From: Candidatus Peregrinibacteria bacterium
GTDB taxonomy: Bacteria; Patescibacteriota; Gracilibacteria; UBA1369; JACRIC01
Assembly (NCBI GenBank): GCA_016188705.1
Contig: JACPHH010000014.1
Coordinates: forward strand, 1 to 64,000
Length of the DNA stretch: 64,000 bases
Direction: 5' to 3'
The notes below the pieces were generated by a model, which did no database searches, had not been told where the DNA came from, and was given only the letters and a program-made list of their open reading frames with translations. The position numbers and the translations under genes are program-made. This document shows, in pieces, positions 20,555-32,172 of the stretch. Within the stretch, counting starts at the first letter, position 1; every line of letters starts with the position of its first letter.

Positions 20555-20805
20555 GTCGCTCGGGTACTCGGCTGGATCAAAAAGGACGAAAATTCGCTAA
20601 AAATGCTATCGGCTACGCATTTTTTAACGCTCATTTTCGCCTCTTTTTGAAAACCAGCCTGCGTAACTCGCTCCGAACCCCCGCCTCCCAGCATATGTTT
20701 TCAAAGAACCCCCGCCTCCCAGCATATGTTTTCAAAAAAATTTGCGTATGATTCTCATTTTTTTGATTTTTCGTAACGAAATCATATGTATCAGAGTTTC
20801 CTAAA
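20555..20805. repeat. Family B repeat copy 2 with a ~29-bp tandem duplication
   Basis: aacccccgcctcccagcatatgttttcaaa occurs twice back to back within ~20677-20738. Confidence 0.85.
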
Positions 20806-21842
20806 CAAGAATATTGAATTTTAATTCAAATGAGAGTGTATTGAGGCTTTTGGAGCCAGTTTTTGTTACTTGGTAGATATTTTCGAGGCGAATGCCGAAT
20901 TTTTCTGGCAAATAGATGCCGGGTTCGATGGTTATGAGCATATTTTCTTCAAGGATTTGTGGATTTGATTTATTCCAGAGCTTTTCTGATAGGGAAGGGG
21001 ATTCGTGGATTTCCAAGCCGACTCCATGGCCTAGAGCGTGGGTAAAATACGGCTCGTATGTTTTTAAAAAATTACGAACGGTTTTTTCGAGAAAACTGGA
21101 TTTGATCCCTTTTTGAATTTTTGACACCGCTCGTTCATGGGCATCCAGGACGAGCGAATAGATGTTTTTTTGCTCATTCGTTGGTGTTTCCGTAAAAACC
21201 TTCCGCTCCAAAATCTTCAGCGAGCATGCGAATTTTTCGATCGATTTCGAGTTCGGTTTGACCGATTTTTATGGTTTTTTTAAGCGTTTCATATACTTTT
21301 TCCGTGATTCTTTGGGCTTTTCTCGTGTATTCAATTTCCTGCGGCGTTTTTATGGCACGCAGAGATTCCATTATGCCGCTTGAAGGTTTGAGTTTGATGG
21401 CGTGATTCACTGACTTTGCGGTTTTGATGGAGTTTTTTTTAATTTTTTTGCGCGTCAGTCCTTTGAGCAGTTTTTTAAAATTTTGGTAACGGGCAAAACT
21501 GACATGATTTTCCTCAAAAAGAAGCGTTTGTATGTCATGTTTTTTGATGAGTTCCGTGAGTGGATGGGTTTTATTTCCTTTTTTAAATTCTACAAGTTTC
21601 AGAGTTGGCTGATATCCTATTTTTTTGAGTCTTAACCAGGCATTTTTATAACTTTCTTCGTGGGTATTTTTTGTAAAACTGCCAAAGAGTCGGATTGTTT
21701 TTTTTGTTTCTTCAAAATAGCGCGAGTCCGTGAAAAAATAGAGTATTTTCGGCGTGAGGAGTATTGATCCCGAGCTTCCCGTAAATCCCGTGAGATACTG
21801 AATGTTTTCCTTACTGGTTATGTAAATGGCTTTTTGACTCAT
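20801..21842 (-). pseudogene. M24 Xaa-Pro aminopeptidase/dipeptidase, frameshifted with internal deletion
   Basis: N-terminal creatinase domain (21174-21842) and C-terminal M24 part HALGHGVGLEIHESP / LITIEPGIYLPEKFGIRLENIYQV (20801-21211) in different frames; the segment with the two Asp metal ligands is missing. Confidence 0.8.
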
Positions 21843-21988
21843 ATTTTTTAGAGGTTTTTTTATTTTTAATGCAAGGTTTTCATTGCAATGGAAAGTTTTA
21901 ACCGATAATTATTTTTTTTGACTTAAGGAGCCTTAAAAAAACATTTTTTTTATTGTAATTGCAAATTTTGGCTGCAAATTTTTTACCG

Positions 21989-22576
21989 CTATACGTTTTG
22001 CAGGAAATATTTGATGACGTCTTCGGTTTTTTCGAGTTTTTTGTCGAGGTTTTTTAGTACTTTTACAATTTGATATTTGTTATATCCAAGGCTTTCGAGC
22101 GCGGTTACGGCGTCAGGGTCAATGCTTTGCGATATTCCCGGAGTGATTCCGTGAGGCAGCCTTCCCTCTGAAGTAAGAACTGGCTCCACTTTTGATTTTA
22201 ATTCCAGTATTAATCGTTCCGCTGTTTTTTTGCCAAGGCCGTTAATATTTGTTAGAAAAGCGACATTGCTTGTAAAAATCGCGTTTTTTACCATCGCGAT
22301 AGGCGCCGATAAAATTTCTATGCCGATTTTTGGTCCAATTCCCGAAACTGAAATAAGAAGATTGAAAAAGTTTAATTCCGACATGCTGAGAAAACCGTAC
22401 AGTTTTATGTCGTCCTCTCGAACATGCGTATGAATAAAAAGCTGAAAATCCTGCCCTTTTTGACAATCCGTAAGTATTGAATTGGTTGTGAATATCTGAT
22501 ACCCGACCCCATTTACTTCCATAATGAGGTAGCGTTCTTCTTTTTCAAGTATTTTTCCTTTAAGATAAGCAATCAT
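21989..22576 (-). CDS. ruvA: Holliday junction branch migration protein RuvA
   Basis: MIAYLKGKILEKEERYLIMEVNGVGYQIFTT; VSGIGPKIGIEILS; INGLGKKTAERLILELK. Confidence 0.95.
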   Translation of the reverse strand: MIAYLKGKILEKEERYLIMEVNGVGYQIFTTNSILTDCQKGQDFQLFIHTHVREDDIKLYGFLSMSELNFFNLLISVSGIGPKIGIEILSAPIAMVKNAIFTSNVAFLTNINGLGKKTAERLILELKSKVEPVLTSEGRLPHGITPGISQSIDPDAVTALESLGYNKYQIVKVLKNLDKKLEKTEDVIKYFLQNV

Positions 22577-22670
22577 ACGTTTAAAATAATATTAAAAATA
22601 GGATGTTTTTATTTCAAAAATGAGGTATTTCGATAAAAAAGCAGAGCGATTGTGGAATTTTTTTTGATAG

Positions 22671-24126
<1,456 letters not shown>

Positions 24127-24138
24127 TTACGAATTTTT

Positions 24139-25137
24139 TTAAGTTTTTTGTCGGTTGAGCGTTTCGTGTTCAAAAATTTCACGGACGATTTTTTCCATGC
24201 TTTTTTCGTGAATGGAAAGATCATCAATGGGAAGTTCTTTGAGAATTTTTGAAGTCATTTCAATTATTTTTTTGCGCGGAACAGCAATTTTTATATGATT
24301 TCCTTCTTGTGAAATTAATTCGCCATAACGGGTAAGTTTTGATTTTTCCACTTGATTTCGCAAGGATATATCGAGCAGTTTGGTATCGGCGTATTTTCGG
24401 ATGAGGTTGATATAACTTCCATCGTAAATAATTTTTCCGAGATCGATAATCATGACGCGTTTGCAGAGTCGGCGAATATCTTCAAGATAATGAGAAGTGA
24501 GCAGAATAGTGGCTTTTTTTTCGCGATTGTAAATGGCAAGAAAGTCACGAATGGCTTTTTGAGAAACCACGTCAAGTCCAATAGTTGGTTCGTCTAAAAA
24601 AAGAAGTTTTGGCTCGTGAAGGAGCGCGGCGGCGAGTTCGCATTTCATTCTCTGGCCGAGCGAAAGTTTTCGCACTTGAATATTGAGAATATCGTGAATT
24701 CCTAAAAGTTCGCTTAAATATTCAAGATTTTTTTGAAAATGTTTTTCGTGCAGTTCGTACATTTCCCGAAAAAGTTCAAAACTGTCGAGTGGCGTCAAAT
24801 CCCACCAAAGTTGATTTTTTTGTCCCATGACGAGCGCGAACTGTTTTTGCAGATTTTTTTCCCGTTTCCACGGCGTGTGTCCGAGTACCGTAATATCTCC
24901 GCCTGAAGGATAGAGAATTCCGGAAAGCATTTTGAGCGTGGTGGTTTTTCCTGCTCCGTTTGGTCCTATGAATCCAATAAATTCACCAGCTTTTATGTCG
25001 AACGAAATGCTATTTACCGCGTGAATGTATTCTGTTTTGCGATGAAAGAGATTTTTTATGGTGTTTTTTATGCCAGGCTCACTTTTGTGGTATTCATAAG
25101 TTTTTGAAAGATTTTTGACAGTGATGGCGTATTCCAT
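24139..25137 (-). CDS. ABC transporter ATP-binding protein
   Basis: GFIGPNGAGKTTTLKMLSG Walker A; LSLGQRMKCELAAALLHEPKLLFLDEPTIGLD. Confidence 0.95.
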   Translation of the reverse strand: MEYAITVKNLSKTYEYHKSEPGIKNTIKNLFHRKTEYIHAVNSISFDIKAGEFIGFIGPNGAGKTTTLKMLSGILYPSGGDITVLGHTPWKREKNLQKQFALVMGQKNQLWWDLTPLDSFELFREMYELHEKHFQKNLEYLSELLGIHDILNIQVRKLSLGQRMKCELAAALLHEPKLLFLDEPTIGLDVVSQKAIRDFLAIYNREKKATILLTSHYLEDIRRLCKRVMIIDLGKIIYDGSYINLIRKYADTKLLDISLRNQVEKSKLTRYGELISQEGNHIKIAVPRKKIIEMTSKILKELPIDDLSIHEKSMEKIVREIFEHETLNRQKT

Positions 25138-25308
25138 TTGAAAGTGCTTTATTTTAGAGAGTCGTACTTTGTCCATTCAATCTCATCGAATATTGCAGAT
25201 TGCCTGATGAATCCCTATTTATGGATAAGTTCTCAATAAACTTATGTGCCAGTATACTAGGATTCCGACATAATGTATTGTATCAGGAAAATGTATATTA
25301 CAGTATGT

Positions 25309-26094
25309 TTATCCCGCTGATGAATATTGTTTTAAGCCGTAATGAAAAAAAATATTACTGATAATTCCAAAAATGACCGTAACGCCTATAAAATAGAGCG
25401 CCATTTTCCATGATCCTAGATGCAGAGCGATTTCGGTCGGAAGGGAAGCGACCATGGCCAGAGGGATAAGAAAAATAAAGACAATTTTAGCGATATCCTG
25501 ATAGATTTGTCGCGGATAGCGTCCGATTTGAAGCAGATTCCAAATGATCGTATTCAGGGTTTCATTTTTTTGAAACCAAAACGTAAAAGTTGTAATAAAA
25601 AGCAGAAAATAGAAGAAAAAAATAATCGATATTCCTGTATATATGATTCCGAGAATAAGGTATTCGATTGAAATAGGTTCGGAAAGTTCACGAATCGCAT
25701 AAGCGAAAAGGAAAATATTAATGATAAAGCTGGCGAGTGAATCCATGCGAATTTTGTTAAAGAAAAGCATCATTTTTAATGATGCTGGCTTTGTGAGTAC
25801 TAGATCGAGTTGGCCTTGCCTCATGGCGTCGCCGAAATTTTCAAAATTATCTCGAAAGAAAACATTGCCCACGTTTTGAAAAAGATAATAAAATGACATA
25901 ATCATCAGCATTCCTCCTTTATCCCAGCCGGCCAAAGTGTCGATATGCTGAAAAATAACTTCGATAAAAATGACATATGCCGTGGTCCAGAGTAGCGTCG
26001 CGACGAAACTGATGTAAAAATTCGTCCTGTAAATCGTGAAATTTTTAAAATTGAGTTTGAGCAGTTGAATGAAGATTTTTATCGATTTTTTCAT
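25309..26094 (-). CDS. ABC-2-type permease
   Basis: Six-TM protein next to the ABC ATPase; GDAMRQGQLDLVLTKPASLKMMLF motif. Confidence 0.85.
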   Translation of the reverse strand: MKKSIKIFIQLLKLNFKNFTIYRTNFYISFVATLLWTTAYVIFIEVIFQHIDTLAGWDKGGMLMIMSFYYLFQNVGNVFFRDNFENFGDAMRQGQLDLVLTKPASLKMMLFFNKIRMDSLASFIINIFLFAYAIRELSEPISIEYLILGIIYTGISIIFFFYFLLFITTFTFWFQKNETLNTIIWNLLQIGRYPRQIYQDIAKIVFIFLIPLAMVASLPTEIALHLGSWKMALYFIGVTVIFGIISNIFFHYGLKQYSSAG

Positions 26095-26161
26095 CGTGAT
26101 ATTTTTTGAAATTTTGTGGCGCTTATGATTTTTAGTTTTTCATGACCATCGTTTTTTGTTT

Positions 26162-26953
26162 TTATTTTCCGGATGCCTCGTATTTTTTGAGACCTTTTTT
26201 ATACATGAACATCGCGGCGAGGCTTAAGAGTATTGCAAAGAAAATTTGCATTCGCAGGAGTAAAATATTGCTGTTTATATCGGCGCTTTGAAGAATTTTT
26301 ACGGGGAGATAAAAACTGTAGGGAAATGGAGTGTATTTAAGCGCTTCGAACATTTTTTGAGGAAAAAGGTCAACAGGTATGGTGAGGCCGGAAAAAATAG
26401 TGACGATGGAAAAATAAATGTAAACGAGTCGGCTTGAATCCGAAAACCAGAATGTGAGCATGCCGATCATGGCCACCATGCAGTAGTTGATAACAAAGCC
26501 AAATATCAGGCTGATGATCGCGAGTGGAATCGTTGAGAGCGAGAGATGAAAGGAAAAATAGCGGTAAAAAATAGCGATTATGACTCCATAAATGGTGATT
26601 CCTATTATGGTTCGAGCGAAATTCATGCTTATTTCGTAGATGAATTTGAAAAGAGGATAGGAAATGGGGCGGTGAAGAAAATTGGAGAGATCGCCGTTAT
26701 TGATATCGCGAGCATAGTGGAAACCGATATGTGAAAAAACGAAGCCCATAGCCATTTGAACAAGAATAAAATACGTGATAATTTCTGAAAAATTATAATT
26801 TCCGATCTGACTTTTTGATGCGAAAATGGCTTTCCATAAAAAAACAATAATCATAAGTCTCGTTATCCAGCCGATATAGGTGATATATATTTGGCTTCTA
26901 TATGCGGCAAAATCTTTAAGAGTGATTTTTAGCACCGCGAAGTATTTCCGCAT
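26162..26953 (-). CDS. ABC-2-type permease
   Basis: Polytopic; ARDINNGDLSNFLHRPISYPLFKFIYE, paralogous to the neighbouring permease. Confidence 0.85.
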   Translation of the reverse strand: MRKYFAVLKITLKDFAAYRSQIYITYIGWITRLMIIVFLWKAIFASKSQIGNYNFSEIITYFILVQMAMGFVFSHIGFHYARDINNGDLSNFLHRPISYPLFKFIYEISMNFARTIIGITIYGVIIAIFYRYFSFHLSLSTIPLAIISLIFGFVINYCMVAMIGMLTFWFSDSSRLVYIYFSIVTIFSGLTIPVDLFPQKMFEALKYTPFPYSFYLPVKILQSADINSNILLLRMQIFFAILLSLAAMFMYKKGLKKYEASGK

Positions 26954-27084
26954 GAAATAATTTTAAAACCTTTGTATTATATCAGTTTTTTTCTTTATAT
27001 TTTCAGGTATATGTGTTGTTTTTACTTGACATATTTTAAAAAAATGGATAAATATTAGAATGTGATTTTTGTTTTTAAAGAAGT

Positions 27085-28380
27085 ATGATTCAGGGTCCTT
27101 TAGAATCTGGAAAAATAGTAAGTGGCGATGAAACGACGGAGGATAAGCAAGCATTGTCACGTCTTATTGATTATGTTGATGGAATTACTACTTCGGATTC
27201 ATTGCAAGAAGTTCTTGACGTTATTTTTGCCAATAGGAATCAGTGGGAAAAAATTACAGGTGTCAAAAGAGTTCAAGGCGGAAAACAATCATTGGCAGCT
27301 TCGGGAGAAGTATTTTTCAGCGAAAGTGCGACCCCTTCTCTGGTCTCATCTTCTCAATCGTTATCTTTTGAAACGCTTCTTGCGAATTCCGGTGTTGGAT
27401 TGCATGCGTTAACAGTTTTATTAGAGCATTTATCTTCTCATCTAACTCATAATGAAGATACTTTGAGTGATCTTCATGGTATGCTTTTTGAAGATGACGA
27501 TTTTGTTCAACTTGATGATTCTGAATCAGAGGATGTTCTTTTTCGATTTTTTCAAAATCCGGAAGCTTCTGATTATTTGCGTAATCAAGTGCTGGAAGAG
27601 CTTGTTAAACGTGCAATGAAGAGTTTTAAAGTTTTGTTTAAGATTTTGATGTGTCCACACCTTGATCAGAGAGTTTGCATTGCGATTTTGGAAGATGTAA
27701 GTAAAAATTGTATGAGGGATGAATTAAGATACCTTTCATTTATTGAAAGTCTTTGGTTTTTTTCTAAAAAGTTTCAGGAATCCGATGGGAAAAAACAGGT
27801 GGCGACTGCAATTAATATTTTTTTGGAAAGTTTTGATTTTAGTGATGAAAGATTTGCATTTGCTGCTTTGGTTCGACAGAAAACGTCGCCGGATACATTG
27901 AGGCGTATTTTTCGAGATGCACGAAGAAATAGCAGTGATTATCTTTTAAGTAGAAACGATAGCTATGTTTATGCGTTGTTTGATCATTCGAATACACCTG
28001 ATGATCTTGTTGATGATCTCGAAAAGACTGTGAAAGAACATTTAGATAATATTTCTGTGTTGGAGTGTGTTTTGAAATGTTCAAGATTACGAGTATCTTT
28101 TATTGAAGATACACTTTGTGGAGCTTTGGTATCTAAGGTTGATGATGCTATTGCTCATTTTGATAGTCTTTCAAAGATTCATGAAGTCAGTCTTTCTCGT
28201 GCAATGCATTTAATTATTGGAAATCATAGTGTTTCTCAAATTTTTAAAGATATTATAAAAAAAAAATTGAAACGTTTTCAATTTTTTCGGAAGAAGTCGG
28301 ATCGTGATTTGACGTCTATTTCTCCTTCGTCCTCTCCTGAAAAAGAATCCGATCCAACAAAAGTATCCGAAGCGGATTAA
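27085..28380 (+). CDS. Hypothetical protein, helical-repeat-like (LRV/HEAT-like)
   Basis: 431-aa ORF, repeated helical motifs (NDSYVYALFDHSNTPDDLVDDLE); no recognised family. Confidence 0.7.
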   Translation: MIQGPLESGKIVSGDETTEDKQALSRLIDYVDGITTSDSLQEVLDVIFANRNQWEKITGVKRVQGGKQSLAASGEVFFSESATPSLVSSSQSLSFETLLANSGVGLHALTVLLEHLSSHLTHNEDTLSDLHGMLFEDDDFVQLDDSESEDVLFRFFQNPEASDYLRNQVLEELVKRAMKSFKVLFKILMCPHLDQRVCIAILEDVSKNCMRDELRYLSFIESLWFFSKKFQESDGKKQVATAINIFLESFDFSDERFAFAALVRQKTSPDTLRRIFRDARRNSSDYLLSRNDSYVYALFDHSNTPDDLVDDLEKTVKEHLDNISVLECVLKCSRLRVSFIEDTLCGALVSKVDDAIAHFDSLSKIHEVSLSRAMHLIIGNHSVSQIFKDIIKKKLKRFQFFRKKSDRDLTSISPSSSPEKESDPTKVSEAD

Positions 28381-29669
28381 TTTTTTAGAACATGGTGATT
28401 CGAAAATGATTGGACCGCGTTTTGTTCGTATCCGGCGGCGAGAGTGGCGATTTGAGCAATCACTAAATAAAGCATGGCGAGACAATTGAGATCGCAATCG
28501 GTGTCGAATTTGTTGTGATATTCGTTTATTTTGTGAAAACAGAGGCAATTGAATTTCATGCCGCGAGCATTGAGATTGTCGCGTTCGCTTTTTTCTTCGT
28601 TGAGCCTGAAAAATCCGCCGGTTGGCTCTCCTCCAATGAGATAAATCACAGGTTCCGCGACAAAATTTTGATAACGATCAATTGTTGGAATGCCTTCTTG
28701 AATGAGAATAGACCTTACTTTGTTTCCGCCTTTGCCGCTTTGGAGTTTATTTTTTATTTTTCGATTCATGCGCAGAATTTCTTCCACGTTTTCAAATTTT
28801 TCCACACCCATGCCATAAGTTCCGCTGTTGTTTTTAATAAAAATATAGGGTTTTTCATCAATTTCGTATTTTTTGTATTGAGCTGTGATTTCATTCAAAA
28901 GTATTTCAGCTTTTTTAGCGATTGAGTGAATGTTTTTTTCGTTCATAAAATCAACATTATCCATTGTTTCCGTCATTGGTGTAAAAAACCACGGATCCAT
29001 ATCGATGATTTTGGCAAATTTTTTGATGAGTTTTTCGAAGTAGCCCAGATTATCGCTTTTTTTTCGATAGGCCCAGCCAAGCAAGGGACTTGGAATAATT
29101 GATTGTTCGATATCTTTTAAAATATCAGGAATGCCATCCGAAAGATCATTGTTGATGATAATAAGATCATAGTGTATTTTTATCCCTTTTTCGTCAACGC
29201 AGGCAATAAGTTTCTTTTTTTTCCGCTGTATTTTTTTTAAAATAATTGGTTCATTTTCCGCGGTGGTAAGTTCTAAAATGTCGCCTTCCATTTCTTCACT
29301 CATGGTTCCAAGACATACTTCGAAACCTGCTTGGGTTATGATGCTTTGCAGTTTTTTTACATTTGAAAGGTAGTACTGATTTCGCGTGTGACTTTCCGGA
29401 ATAATGAGAATGTTTTTAACATCGGGAAAGTGGTTTGCCATGTATTTTTTTACCAATTCGCTCGCTTTTCTCGTGTATCCAGGACAAAGATTATTAAATC
29501 CGGCGGGGAAAAGATTCGTGTCGATGGCGCTTATTTTAAATCCGCTATTTCGAATATCGACGGAAGTATAGAAAGGAATAATAACTTTTTTTTGTTCTTG
29601 AGCGAGCCAACTTTCTATTTCCGTTTTATGTTTTTGCAATTTTTTTTCGAGGGTCTTAAGAATAATCAT
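28377..29669 (-). CDS. gshA: Glutamate--cysteine ligase-like ATP-grasp protein (GshA, PF08886-like)
   Basis: VDIRNSGFKISAIDTNLFPAGFNNLCP; PYIFIKNNSGTYGMGVEKFENVEEIL; EPVIYLIGGEPTGGFFRLN. Confidence 0.7.
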   Translation of the reverse strand: MIILKTLEKKLQKHKTEIESWLAQEQKKVIIPFYTSVDIRNSGFKISAIDTNLFPAGFNNLCPGYTRKASELVKKYMANHFPDVKNILIIPESHTRNQYYLSNVKKLQSIITQAGFEVCLGTMSEEMEGDILELTTAENEPIILKKIQRKKKKLIACVDEKGIKIHYDLIIINNDLSDGIPDILKDIEQSIIPSPLLGWAYRKKSDNLGYFEKLIKKFAKIIDMDPWFFTPMTETMDNVDFMNEKNIHSIAKKAEILLNEITAQYKKYEIDEKPYIFIKNNSGTYGMGVEKFENVEEILRMNRKIKNKLQSGKGGNKVRSILIQEGIPTIDRYQNFVAEPVIYLIGGEPTGGFFRLNEEKSERDNLNARGMKFNCLCFHKINEYHNKFDTDCDLNCLAMLYLVIAQIATLAAGYEQNAVQSFSNHHVLKN

Positions 29670-29766
29670 TTTTTGAATGTAATAAAATTTATCGCGGTTC
29701 AATATTTTCGTACAAAGTTTCTAAATTTTTTTTAACCAAACCACGTTTTTCAGAGATTTTTTTACG

Positions 29767-30831
29767 TTATGGATATTTTTTTTGTATAAGTTGGCCGCAA
29801 GCCGCTGCGATATCATCTCCCATGGTTTTTCGAACTGTCACGGTAATTCCGTTTTTTTCAAGTACGCGGACAAATCGGTTGATGGATTCATTCGTGCTTT
29901 TTTGGTACGGCGCGTCATCGATAAAGTTATAGGGAATAAGATTTATTTTTACGTTGTCGATTGAACGCGCGAAATTTGCCAGCAAAATAGCGTTTTTCAG
30001 GGTATCATTGACGTCCCTGAGCATGACATATTCAAATGTCAGATGGTGTCTTTTATTTCCATGCTTTTGAAGGTATTTTTTTGCCCATTCTTCCAATTTT
30101 GGAAGAAATTGTTGCATGGAAGTCGGTACGATTTCTTGACGAGTTTTTGAATCAGCGCTATGAAGTGATATCGCGAGTTTTACATCAGGCCACTGCGGAT
30201 CTTTGAGAAGCTGATCGAGGATCGGAAGCAATCCCACGGTCGAAACCGTGATGCGCGTATTTCCGAGGTCCGTAACATTCAGCCATGTTTGAATGGTTGT
30301 TTTGACATTTTCGTAATTAGCAAGTGGTTCACCCATTCCCATGAACACGACGTTACTTATACGCTGCGGAAGATTAGGATGTTTCAGTAAAAAAGTATTC
30401 CAAAAACGATACTGATCCATGATTTCATCACTTGTGAGGTTTTGTTTGAGGCCAATTTTCCCCGTCGCGCAAAAACGACATCCCATGGCGCATCCAATTT
30501 GAGAAGAAACGCAGATACTCCATTGATCTCGTTTATTTTTCATCAGCACGCTTTCAAATTCTTCTCCATTTTCAGTTTTTAGAATGGCTTTATAGGTGTC
30601 TTTTCGTTCGCTTTCAAAAATTTTGACAGGCTCTATGCTCATCCAGGGGATTTTTTTTTCGAGTTCCGCGGTTATATGTTTCGGCAGAGTTGTTATGTCC
30701 TTCCACCCATAATATTTTTTTTTAAAAATAGCTTGTTCGATCTGTTTCCATCGAAATTCCGGTTCATTTTGAAATAACTCAAAAAAATGTTTTTTTCGGT
30801 TTCGTCGTATTTTTTTTTGATACGCCTTCAT
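29767..30831 (-). CDS. rlmN: 23S rRNA (adenine2503-C2)-methyltransferase
   Basis: Radical-SAM CAMGCRFCATGKIGLKQNL; VFMGMGEPLANYENV; the upstream ORF-track extension translates repeat DNA. Confidence 0.93.
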   Translation of the reverse strand: MKAYQKKIRRNRKKHFFELFQNEPEFRWKQIEQAIFKKKYYGWKDITTLPKHITAELEKKIPWMSIEPVKIFESERKDTYKAILKTENGEEFESVLMKNKRDQWSICVSSQIGCAMGCRFCATGKIGLKQNLTSDEIMDQYRFWNTFLLKHPNLPQRISNVVFMGMGEPLANYENVKTTIQTWLNVTDLGNTRITVSTVGLLPILDQLLKDPQWPDVKLAISLHSADSKTRQEIVPTSMQQFLPKLEEWAKKYLQKHGNKRHHLTFEYVMLRDVNDTLKNAILLANFARSIDNVKINLIPYNFIDDAPYQKSTNESINRFVRVLEKNGITVTVRKTMGDDIAAACGQLIQKKYP

Positions 30832-30921
30832 CGATTGTTCAGCGTTTTCGCTCGAATTTTGCAATTTTTGTGACGAAATCATATGTGAACACTGCCTAGT
30901 TTTTGAAATTTCGTTCATTTG

Positions 30922-31087
30922 GGGAACCTCTGAAAAACGTACCATCTACTGCAATTTTACCATGTTGGCTGCAAAATGTTCAAAGCTCCTCAACGTATCT
31001 TCTCTGATACGCCTTCGTCGCTTTTCACATTTTTCGCTCGACATGGTAAAATTTCGTTACGAAGTTACGTTTTTCAGAGGTTCCTTA
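30922..31087. repeat. Family A palindromic element (short subtype)
   Basis: gggaacctctgaaaaacgtaccatctactgcaattttaccatgttgg ... cgacatggtaaaatttcgttacgaagttacgtttttcagaggttcctta; overlaps the aroC 3' end. Confidence 0.95.
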
Positions 31088-32157
31088 GCATTTTTCATCC
31101 GTAAAATGTGATCGGCAAGGACAATGGCCACCATGCTTTCCGCCACAGGAATAAGACGCGGAACAATGCATGCGTCGTGGCGACCTTCGATTTTTAGCGG
31201 CGTTTCGCCTCCGTCTTTTGATACGGTTTTTTGCGTTTTTAGAATGCTTGAAGTGGGTTTTACCGCAATTCTCATAACAATATCTTTTCCGTTTGATATG
31301 CCTCCTTGAATGCCTCCTGAGTGATTGCTACGTGTCGTTATTTTTCCATGTTTCATGGTAAATTCGTCGTTATTTTCTGATCCTGTTTTCGTTGCTCCTT
31401 CGAAACCGCTTCCAAATTCAATGCCTTTTACGGCCCCGATGGACAAAACGGCTTTCCCTATATCCGCCTCCAATTTGTCGAAAACAGGTTCTCCAAGTCC
31501 AATCGGTGTGTTTTTTATAATAATTTCAACAATGCCGCCAAGCGAATCTCCCTCTTGTTTTTTTTTGGCAATAAGCTCTTCCATGAGTTTTGCGATTTCG
31601 AGATCCGGGCATCGCACGACATTTTTTTCGATATTTTTTAGCAGGATTTTTTCTTGTGGCATCAACATTTTGATGTTTCCAATTTGTTTCGCATAGCCAA
31701 TAATGTGAATTTTGAATGGTTCGAGTATTTTTTTCGCAACTGCTGCCGCGGCGACTCTGGCCGCGGTTTCACGCCCTGAAGACCTGCCGCCTCCACGATA
31801 ATCCCGTATGCCGTATTTCGCTTCATAGGTAAAATCAGCATGGCCAGGTCGATATACATTTTTTAGAGGAGCGTAATCTTTGCTCATTTGATTTGCGTTT
31901 CGTATAAGAATGGCTATAGGGCTTCCGAGTGTTCGATTTTCAAAAACACCCGAAAGAATTTCAGGCACGTCGGGTTCTTTTCGAGACGTAGAAATGACAT
32001 TCGATTTCGGTTTTCGACGATCAAGTTCTTTTTGAATGTCTTCCACTTTTAAAAAAATGCCTGCGGGACAGCCGTCAATGACGACCCCAAGAGCTGGTCC
32101 GTGTGATTCACCAAAAGTAGTGATGCGAAAGATCTGACCAAAAGTATTTCCGGCCAT
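31057..32157 (-). CDS. aroC: Chorismate synthase
   Basis: FRITTFGESHGPALGVVIDGCPAG; RPGHADFTYEAKYGIRDYRGGGRSSGRETAARVAAAAVAKK. Confidence 0.96.
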   Translation of the reverse strand: MAGNTFGQIFRITTFGESHGPALGVVIDGCPAGIFLKVEDIQKELDRRKPKSNVISTSRKEPDVPEILSGVFENRTLGSPIAILIRNANQMSKDYAPLKNVYRPGHADFTYEAKYGIRDYRGGGRSSGRETAARVAAAAVAKKILEPFKIHIIGYAKQIGNIKMLMPQEKILLKNIEKNVVRCPDLEIAKLMEELIAKKKQEGDSLGGIVEIIIKNTPIGLGEPVFDKLEADIGKAVLSIGAVKGIEFGSGFEGATKTGSENNDEFTMKHGKITTRSNHSGGIQGGISNGKDIVMRIAVKPTSSILKTQKTVSKDGGETPLKIEGRHDACIVPRLIPVAESMVAIVLADHILRMKNAKEPLKNVTS

Positions 32158-32172
32158 GAAGAGTTCAAAAAA

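Noticed and set aside
30832-30945. N-terminal extension of RlmN (MVRFSEVPQMNEISKTRQCSHM...)
   Set aside because: Translation of family A and GTGAACACTGCCTA repeat DNA; the normal RlmN start is near 30831.
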